Of a stretch of DNA of 7,371 nt, positions 1 to 5,141 are shown piece after piece (positions within the stretch are counted from its first letter, which is position 1; every line of letters begins with the position of its first letter). The DNA lies in assembly GCA_019749855.1 (NCBI GenBank), contig JAIEPI010000067.1, forward strand, positions 1 to 7,371, written 5' to 3'. The notes under the pieces were generated by a model. The model worked only from the letters and a program-made list of their open reading frames with translations. It searched no databases and had not been told where the DNA came from. The DNA is from Rickettsiales bacterium. GTDB taxonomy: Bacteria; Pseudomonadota; Alphaproteobacteria; Rickettsiales; UBA998. Both the position numbers and the translations under genes were made by a program.

Positions 1-72
1 ATTGACCGCAGCGGCAACAGGTGTTGGCGCATCCTTTACAGCATCATCTGATTGTGTCGGCGGTGTTTCCAT
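1..72 (-). CDS. N-terminus of an unidentified protein, cut by the window edge
   Basis: An open frame begins at the ATG read on the minus strand from position 72 and runs off the window after 24 codons without a stop. The visible residues begin METPPTQSDDAV and continue rich in Pro, Ala, Thr and acidic residues (ending PVAAAVN). This looks like a disordered N-terminal tail rather than a folded domain, a signal peptide or a membrane segment. The only ribosome-binding hint is a weak GTGG four bases upstream. It lies 84 bases downstream of, and in the same direction as, the NDUFAF5-like gene, so the two could be co-transcribed. No family can be recognised from this fragment, and the frame could be chance. 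Confidence 0.35.
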   Translation of the reverse strand, partial: METPPTQSDDAVKDAPTPVAAAVN

Positions 73-156
73 CAAACCACATTAGCAAATTCCATGCACA
101 GCAAGTATGACAATATGATGAAAATAATCATGTCCAAAATGGATAAGTATTCGCTT

Positions 157-1023
157 TTAGCTAAAAAAATCATGTAATCCAATAGTTGCACTACCGCGCC
201 TTGCAGGTTTTTGCTGGGATATGTGTGGTGACCATGCCGTCAGCGTAATGAATTCAAAGCTGGCTGTGATGCGACCCTCGGCGTCCTGATGGCGTGCGTG
301 ATACAGCTCCATAGCGTGCAACAGGGTCTCGCGGCGAGTAAACTGCCGACGACGCGAGCGCAGCGCATTACTCTCGCCCATCTGCCGCAGTTCCTGCATG
401 AGCGCCCACGCATTCGGATAGGTGACCTGCACTATGTCACTATCGACCACGGGCAAGGCAAAACCTGCGCGTTGCAATAATCCTCCCGCATCACGCACCT
501 CGACAAAAGGCGAGATGCGCGGGCTGATACCGCCTTCGCAGGCCAGCTCCGCATCGGCGAGACACGTACGTAACTCATGCAGAGTACGCGCACCTGGCAG
601 GATCGCCATAAACAAACCATCGGGTTTTAACGCTCGTCGCAATTGGATCAGCGCGCCTGGAAGATCATTGACCCAATGCAAGCTCATCGCACTAAAAGCG
701 GCATCCAGAGATTCCGCAGCAAACGGCAGCCATTCCTCATCCGCTTGCACACGCAGGCCCTTGGCGGGCAACATGCTCAGGCAATGATCCATCTGCACGA
801 TATGCTGGATGCCCGCGCGACCACTCAGCAGCTGCGCTAAAGCACCCTGATGCGAGCCCATATCCAGCACCAGCGGAAAATCGCGCTTGATGTCATCCAG
901 TCGCTCAATGATGCGTTGCGCGGCCTCATCTTTCAGATAGGCGACGTTAGCAAAAACGGCACTCGCGCGCTGCCGCCGCTTGCGCCAAAGATCGCGCTCA
1001 AAGATACTATGATCGTCTTGCAT
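157..1023 (-). CDS. NDUFAF5/BioC-like SAM-fold protein, probable complex I assembly factor
   Basis: A 288-residue class I SAM-dependent methyltransferase-fold protein closely matching the mitochondrial complex I assembly factor NDUFAF5 and its alphaproteobacterial relatives. Shared landmarks run in order: an N-terminal FERDLWRKRRQRA segment (8-20), a motif I region with D54, G56 and G60, ADEEWLPF (94-101), SLHWVNDLPGAL (114-125), LKPDGLF (132-138), EGGISPRISPF (163-173), QVTYPNAWALM (199-209), MGESNALR (215-222) and the C-terminal PARRGSAT (273-280). Human NDUFAF5 is reported to hydroxylate an arginine of NDUFS7, so methyltransferase activity should not be assumed; the bacterial role is inferred. 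Motif I reads DMGSHQG and lacks the central glycine of the usual GxGxG. A longer frame reaches position 1125, but only the ATG at 1023 gives the family N-terminus. No good ribosome binding site precedes it. The gene is head-to-head with comF. Confidence 0.85.
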   Translation of the reverse strand: MQDDHSIFERDLWRKRRQRASAVFANVAYLKDEAAQRIIERLDDIKRDFPLVLDMGSHQGALAQLLSGRAGIQHIVQMDHCLSMLPAKGLRVQADEEWLPFAAESLDAAFSAMSLHWVNDLPGALIQLRRALKPDGLFMAILPGARTLHELRTCLADAELACEGGISPRISPFVEVRDAGGLLQRAGFALPVVDSDIVQVTYPNAWALMQELRQMGESNALRSRRRQFTRRETLLHAMELYHARHQDAEGRITASFEFITLTAWSPHISQQKPARRGSATIGLHDFFS

Positions 1024-1036
1024 GGGAGTACGATAG

Positions 1037-1804
1037 TTGATCGAGCAAAAAAAGAAAGCCATTGCGTGGCAGGAAAAAACCGTCGTGATATTTCGCTTGC
1101 TGGGTGACATGGTGTTCCCACCCAAATGTCCGCTCTGCCGTGAAGCAGTGGACGAGGCGCATGCGCTCTGTACCTCGTGTTTTCAGGCGCTGCGGTTTAT
1201 CTCAAAACCTCAGTGCTCCATCTGTGGCGAGCCGTTCAGCTACGCCTCAACTGATTCAATGCTATGTGGGCAATGTCTGACAACTCGGCCGCCTTATTCC
1301 ATGGCACGTGCACCACTGGTGTATGATGATGTCAGCCGCCCGCTGGTGACACGGTTTAAATACGGTGATCAGCCGCAGCTGGCGAGGGTCATCAGTCGTC
1401 TCATGCGGCAGGTCGGGCATGAGGTGCTGCAAGGCGCTGATTTTCTTATTCCTGTGCCGCTGCATTGGCGTCGCCGTGTCATGCGGCGCTATAATCAATC
1501 AGAGATACTGGCGCAGCATTTGGGTGCGGCCACTCGCTTAGCCGTCAGAGCGGATGTGTTGAAACGTATCAGCGCGACAACGCCACAGGTCGGCCTCAGT
1601 CGGTCGCAGCGCAAACGCAATGTAGCACGAGCGTTTAGTGTGCCTTCATCGTTCCAGCAGACGCTGAGTGGTCGTGTGGTGGTGCTGGTGGATGATGTGA
1701 TCACCAGCGGTGCCACATTGGAAGCGTGCGCGCGAACGCTCATGGCAGCGGGTGCCGCCGAGGTACGCGTACTTACGCTGGCGCGGCGCGTAATGGTAGA
1801 TTAA
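1037..1804 (+). CDS. comF: ComF family protein (amidophosphoribosyltransferase-like)
   Basis: ComF/GntX-family protein of 255 residues from the TTG start. The N-terminal half has four cysteine pairs that probably bind zinc (C31/C34, C45/C48, C60/C63, C77/C80). The C-terminal half is a type I phosphoribosyltransferase domain with IPVPLHWRRRVMRRYNQS (138-155), a basic RSQRKRNVARAF segment (189-200) and the PRPP-binding loop VVLVDDVITSGAT (215-227). In naturally competent bacteria ComF acts in DNA uptake; in most alphaproteobacteria its role is not established. The TTG at 1037 has GGGAG eight bases upstream. A GTG at 1085, with AGGA about ten bases upstream, would give a shorter N-terminus (MIFRLLGDMVFPPKCPLC) that also fits the family, and an ATG at 1109 is possible, so the start is uncertain. 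A TATGAT at 1008-1013 could be a -10 box but has no matching -35. It is followed by nit after 9 bases, probably as one operon. Confidence 0.88.
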   Translation: MIEQKKKAIAWQEKTVVIFRLLGDMVFPPKCPLCREAVDEAHALCTSCFQALRFISKPQCSICGEPFSYASTDSMLCGQCLTTRPPYSMARAPLVYDDVSRPLVTRFKYGDQPQLARVISRLMRQVGHEVLQGADFLIPVPLHWRRRVMRRYNQSEILAQHLGAATRLAVRADVLKRISATTPQVGLSRSQRKRNVARAFSVPSSFQQTLSGRVVVLVDDVITSGATLEACARTLMAAGAAEVRVLTLARRVMVD

Positions 1805-1813
1805 ACTACGTCT

Positions 1814-2674
1814 ATGAGCTCATCTCCTAACACTCTGCGCGCGGCATGCATTCAGCTCACCGCCACCCATGATATGCCAGACAACATCAGGCAGGCAGAA
1901 GCCCTGATGCTGGAGGCAATTAATCTAGGGGCCCAGTTTCTGGCCTTACCGGAAAATGCCTTTTACATGCGTGGATCGGATCAGGATACGCCTGAGGAAT
2001 ATACCGTCGCAACACATCCGGGTGTCATGCTGTGTCAGCAGCTGGCCAAGGCGCACGCGGTGTGGATTTTGATCGGGTCCATTTTTGTGCCGGCTGAAAA
2101 ATCCCAAGGCTCCAGTGCACAGAAATGGTATAATCGTAGCGTATTGATTAATGCCGAGGGCGATGTCACCGCCCTGTACGATAAAATACACCTCTTTGAC
2201 GCCATGGTCGCCAGCGATCAGCAATATCGCGAATCTGACCGCATTGCCTATGGTGATCGCTTATGTATGACGGCGACCCCGTGGGGGCAGATGGGGCTGA
2301 CGATTTGTTATGATATGCGCTTTCCGCAGCTCTATCGTGATCTAGCCAAAGCGGGGGTAACCTTGTTTGTCGCGCCCGCCGCCTTTACCTACGTCACGGG
2401 GAAAGCGCACTGGCATATTTTGCTGCGCGCGCGCGCCATTGAAACGGGAAGCTTTATCATTGCCCCGGGCCAATGTGGCATTCACTCAGGCGGGCGACGC
2501 ACCTATGGGCATTCGCTTATTGTGGGGCCATGGGGCGAGATTTTGGCGGAAGCGTCAGAAGATACGCCGCAGGTGCTGTTAGCTGATCTTCCATTGCAGC
2601 AGGTCATGCAGGTACGCCGCGATTTACCCTGCCTGCAGCATGATCGCGCCTATCGTTCCTGTGATAATGTTTGA
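1814..2674 (+). CDS. Nit-family carbon-nitrogen hydrolase (deaminated glutathione amidase-like)
   Basis: Nitrilase-superfamily amidohydrolase of 286 residues, the usual size for the Nit1/Nit2 branch. The catalytic Glu-Lys-Cys triad is visible: E47 in FLALPENAF, K124 in LYDKIHLFD and C165 in TICYDMRFP. SDQQYRESDRIAYGD (134-148) and the GRRTYGHSLIVGPWGE block (227-242) also match Nit1-type enzymes. Eukaryotic Nit1 and bacterial relatives hydrolyse the amide of deaminated glutathione and Nit2 acts on alpha-ketoglutaramate, so metabolite repair in the cytoplasm is the best inference; omega-amidase activity is an alternative. There is no recognisable Shine-Dalgarno before the ATG. The comF stop is only 9 bases upstream, so translational coupling is plausible. 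Many alphaproteobacteria carry a glutaredoxin gene (grxC) between comF and nit; it is absent here. The last codons and the stop lie in a 16-bp direct repeat. Confidence 0.88.
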   Translation: MSSSPNTLRAACIQLTATHDMPDNIRQAEALMLEAINLGAQFLALPENAFYMRGSDQDTPEEYTVATHPGVMLCQQLAKAHAVWILIGSIFVPAEKSQGSSAQKWYNRSVLINAEGDVTALYDKIHLFDAMVASDQQYRESDRIAYGDRLCMTATPWGQMGLTICYDMRFPQLYRDLAKAGVTLFVAPAAFTYVTGKAHWHILLRARAIETGSFIIAPGQCGIHSGGRRTYGHSLIVGPWGEILAEASEDTPQVLLADLPLQQVMQVRRDLPCLQHDRAYRSCDNV

Positions 2675-2697
2675 ACGCTTAATAATGTTTGAACGCT
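2664..2697. repeat. 16-bp perfect direct repeat at a convergent gene junction
   Basis: ATAATGTTTGAACGCT occurs at 2664-2679 and again at 2682-2697, separated by two bases, giving an 18-bp period. The first copy contains the TGA stop of nit (2672-2674). The second overlaps the first two bases, read on the plus strand, of the minus-strand rimI stop (2696-2698). It is a direct rather than inverted repeat, so it does not form a terminator hairpin. With a single copy the two stop codons would be 3 bases apart instead of 21. A recent tandem duplication is the simplest explanation. Confidence 0.9.
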
Positions 2698-3154
2698 AAG
2701 TGTTACCCATTCGTAATGACATGGTAAGCGCGTCTTCTCCATCCGGATAGTAATGTTTGCGTGTGCTTTGTGGTTTAAAACCGTGCGAGACATAGAGCTG
2801 ATACGCGGCCAGATTACCAGCGCGCAACTCCAGCATCACGCGGCTGCAATGTTTTATGTGCAGCTCTCGAGAGGCATGCTCAAGCAAGCGCTGGGCCATG
2901 CCACAACGACGATGCTGTGGGTGCGTGGCCAGACTCAGTATTTCAGCCTGTTGGTATGTTTCCTGAAGCAGGATAAACGCAACGAGATGATGCTGTGATG
3001 ATATTTTCCAACCGATCGTGGTGGGCAAACTCAGCATGTCCTGAAACGATTGGACACTCCATGCCTCAGACATTGTCTCCTGATGCAGCGCAGCTAAAGC
3101 TGCAGCGTCCGACATATTCAACGCTTGTATAGCGTGAGTCTTTTTGAGCGGCAC
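2696..3154 (-). CDS. rimI: RimI-like GNAT N-acetyltransferase
   Basis: GNAT-fold acetyltransferase of 152 residues, close to the usual RimI length. Acetyl-CoA motif A is seen as EILSLATHPQHRRCGMAQRLL (71-91, with the RRxGxA core). The second half has VMLELRAGNLAAYQLYVSHGF (106-126), with a possible general base E109 and Tyr121. The C-terminal RKHYYPDGEDALTMSL (132-147) matches the RimI signature around YYPxxxEDA. RimI acetylates the N-terminal alanine of ribosomal protein S18 and sometimes other proteins; the target here is inferred. The start is a GTG overlapping the stop of the upstream methyltransferase as TAGTG. An internal ATG at codon 14 would remove the first beta strand, so the GTG is preferred. 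There is no clear Shine-Dalgarno, which points to translational coupling. RimI is often paired with tsaB, which is not adjacent here. Confidence 0.82.
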   Translation of the reverse strand: MPLKKTHAIQALNMSDAAALAALHQETMSEAWSVQSFQDMLSLPTTIGWKISSQHHLVAFILLQETYQQAEILSLATHPQHRRCGMAQRLLEHASRELHIKHCSRVMLELRAGNLAAYQLYVSHGFKPQSTRKHYYPDGEDALTMSLRMGNT

Positions 3155-4218
3155 TACGCTGTTTTACGCAGAATATATTGTTGCATGGTGATGTCGGGAT
3201 AAGCCTGTATCATCTCCTGTTTCAGGATAGTCAGTGGCAGCCCCTTGAGCTGGCTTTGGATATAATGCTCACTATGCCCGAAACGGCTGGCGGTCGGTAA
3301 CATGGCATATCCCTCGCCAGTCATCGGCTCAATTTGAAAGAGAAATAACCCGCCCACTGTGAGTGCATTCGCCACATGCTCAAACACGTGCGATAGATCG
3401 CCCACATAGTTGAATACATGCACCGCAGTGATGATATCACATGGCTGGCTGATGTCGGGAAGGAATAATCGCAAATCCTGCTGAATGGCGCTGCTGTAAA
3501 TGCGGCTCTGGTTATCGCGGCGGCGTTCATTGGCGAGCGCCAGCATACCTCGCGCTAAATCAACCCCCACGATATGCTCACAGTAGGGTGCCAGCATGGC
3601 GCCCATCGCACCTGTTCCGCAACCAATATCCAGCAGCGAGTGATTCACGCGACGCGGCTCCAGCCACTCGCGCAGGCTAGCTTCTGCGGCGATGTGCGCG
3701 CGGTAGCCACGCGCTGCCTGAGAGCGGTCATAATCGGGGGCCAGCCGATCAAAATAATCGGTGGCAATGCTGGTGGGCATGCTGCGTGGACGTTTGCTTT
3801 CAGGCAAAATGGCGGGATTAATCGTGGCAATCATGAAGCGCGTCTCTTCATGCTGTGGTGCCAGTTTATAAGCGCGTGCAAAAGCGGCCAGCGCTTTATC
3901 TCGCTCACCAAGGCTAAGATAGCTGGTGCCTAGGAAATACCATGAGAGATGATGATCCGGTGCCATCCATAAGGAGAGACGATAGCGTAAAATGGCATCA
4001 CGCATACGGCCATCAAGGGCCAGTTGCTGCGCCAGTTGAAAGTTGACCAGCGGCAAGTGATTCATGCGGAAGGCCGCCTCTTTGAAAAAGGCGCGTGGCA
4101 CGGTGGCCAGATCAAAAAAGAATTGTGAGAGGGCATGACGCGTCTGAACGTTTTGCGTGATACCTAAGTTTGGAAGTGTTTGCCCTGCATTTGAGGGATT
4201 TTTCTGTTCTGACTGCAT
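3154..4218 (-). CDS. TPR-containing class I SAM-dependent methyltransferase (COG4976 type)
   Basis: Protein of 354 residues with two parts. Residues about 57-125 form at least two TPR-like helical pairs (LAQQLALDGRMRDAILRYR; WYFLGTSYLSLGERDKALAAF). Residues about 152-354 form a methyltransferase domain with YFDRLAPDYDRSQ (155-167), motif I LLDIGCGTGAMG (195-206), acidic loop VGVDLARGMLALA (217-229), VHVFNYVGDLSHVFEH (266-281), LTVGGLFLFQIE (286-297) and RFGHSEHYI (312-320). This arrangement matches the predicted TPR-methyltransferases of COG4976, whose substrate is not known. The frame could start at an ATG at 4224, but CAGG there touches the codon directly. The ATG at 4218 sits five bases from AGGA, so it is preferred. 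The gene is co-transcribed with rimI (one-base overlap) and divergent from ubiG. Confidence 0.85.
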   Translation of the reverse strand: MQSEQKNPSNAGQTLPNLGITQNVQTRHALSQFFFDLATVPRAFFKEAAFRMNHLPLVNFQLAQQLALDGRMRDAILRYRLSLWMAPDHHLSWYFLGTSYLSLGERDKALAAFARAYKLAPQHEETRFMIATINPAILPESKRPRSMPTSIATDYFDRLAPDYDRSQAARGYRAHIAAEASLREWLEPRRVNHSLLDIGCGTGAMGAMLAPYCEHIVGVDLARGMLALANERRRDNQSRIYSSAIQQDLRLFLPDISQPCDIITAVHVFNYVGDLSHVFEHVANALTVGGLFLFQIEPMTGEGYAMLPTASRFGHSEHYIQSQLKGLPLTILKQEMIQAYPDITMQQYILRKTA

Positions 4219-4233
4219 AACCATCCTGAAAAC

Positions 4234-4239
4234 ATTATA
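4234..4239 (-). promoter_or_regulatory. Candidate -10 box for the TPR-methyltransferase/rimI operon
   Basis: The minus strand carries a perfect TATAAT just upstream of the methyltransferase start, inside the 95-base divergent spacer. At a 17-base spacing the -35 position reads GATGCG, a poor match, and no extended -10 TG is present. A start site about 7 bases downstream would leave a leader of only about nine bases before the ATG at 4218. The exact hexamer could occur by chance in this AT-rich spacer. Confidence 0.35.
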
Positions 4240-4319
4240 ATTAGCCTAAGCGTTGACGCATCTTGATTCAACCTTTAGATGCTTATAGGGCTTAAGTTAA
4301 TAGTCACAGTACGTGTTTG

Positions 4320-5087
4320 ATGAACAGAACCAATACCCAAGGCTCCGTTGACAATGAAGATGTCGAGCGTTTTTCGCGCATCGCCGAGGAATGGTGGGAT
4401 GAGCGTGGAAAATTTCTCCCGCTACACCAGATTAACCCCGTGCGCTTGCGCTACATCCGTGAGCAAATTGAAGCCCGTTTTGGTCGATCTGCCGATGGTG
4501 CGGCCCCGCTCACCGGCCTGACCTTGCTGGATATCGGATGCGGCGGCGGCCTGATAGCCGAGCCATTATCTCGCCTCGGTGCCGCTGTTACGGGTATTGA
4601 TGCGTCTGAGAAAAACATTCAGGTGGCTGGGGCGCATGCCAAAAACATGAGTTTAACGATTGACTACCGTGCGACCACGGCGGAAGCGTTATCTCAATCC
4701 GTCGCGTCATTTGATGTCGTGCTGGCATTGGAAGTCATTGAGCACGTGGCCGATGTGCCGTTCTTTCTGGAGACAATCGCCGCGCTGGTTAAACCGGGTG
4801 GATTGCTGATTATCACGACACTCAATCGTACCTTGAAATCATTGCTCATGGCTAAGATTGGTGCGGAATACATCTTGCGATGGTTGCCGATTGGCACGCA
4901 TGATTGGCAACAGTTTTTGCGTCCCTCGGAAATCATCGCGCCGCTGCAATCGTTGGGGTTAAGTCACACGGATTTGTGTGGCATGGTATTTTCTCCATTA
5001 AAGAATCAGTGGCGATTAGACGCGAGTGATGTGACGGTCAATTATCTGGTGAGTTTTCACAAGCCGCGAGTTGATAGCCAAAAATAG
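4320..5087 (+). CDS. ubiG: Ubiquinone biosynthesis O-methyltransferase UbiG
   Basis: UbiG of 255 residues, the usual family length. It carries out both O-methylations of the ubiquinone head-group precursor in the cytoplasm or at the membrane face. The N-terminal signature VERFSRIAEEWWDERGKF (15-32) and PLHQINPVRLRYI (34-46) are typical. SAM motif I is LLDIGCGGGLIAEPLSRLG (69-87), the acidic residue that should bind ribose is D94 in VTGIDASEKNI, and motif II is FDVVLALEVIEHV (131-143). LVKPGGLLIITTLNRT and THDWQQFLRPSE follow as in known UbiG proteins. A TTG directly precedes the chosen ATG; the ATG fits the family better. No strong Shine-Dalgarno is visible. A TTGACG at 4253-4258 could serve as a -35, but its -10 at 17 bases (TAGATG) is weak. 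lysC follows after 54 bases, the order common in alphaproteobacteria. Confidence 0.95.
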   Translation: MNRTNTQGSVDNEDVERFSRIAEEWWDERGKFLPLHQINPVRLRYIREQIEARFGRSADGAAPLTGLTLLDIGCGGGLIAEPLSRLGAAVTGIDASEKNIQVAGAHAKNMSLTIDYRATTAEALSQSVASFDVVLALEVIEHVADVPFFLETIAALVKPGGLLIITTLNRTLKSLLMAKIGAEYILRWLPIGTHDWQQFLRPSEIIAPLQSLGLSHTDLCGMVFSPLKNQWRLDASDVTVNYLVSFHKPRVDSQK

Positions 5088-5141
5088 TTGCATTTGCGCA
5101 ATGTAGTTCCTACAAGCATAGGCCCTTTCTCAGGCAAATTC

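Noticed and set aside
155..166. Palindrome TTTTAGCTAAAA over the stop of the NDUFAF5-like gene as a terminator
   Set aside because: It is an AT-only style dyad with two GC pairs and no usable loop, so it would form a very weak hairpin. I would not call a terminator.
289..1107. Several plus-strand frames of 60-120 codons opposite the NDUFAF5-like gene
   Set aside because: They are antisense shadows of a well-supported gene, with no recognisable protein features.
1024..1125. N-terminal extension of the NDUFAF5-like frame to position 1125 (34 extra residues)
   Set aside because: The extra residues are Cys/Phe-rich, do not resemble the family N-terminus, and lie antisense to comF. The ATG at 1023 begins the conserved region.
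5094..5101. 8-bp palindrome TTGCGCAA between ubiG and lysC as an operator
   Set aside because: It is too short to separate from chance and no second copy is nearby.
5088..5141. lysC extension to the TTG at 5088 directly after the ubiG stop
   Set aside because: The 18 extra residues are not found in aspartokinases, and the ATG at 5142 has a ribosome binding site and the standard start sequence.
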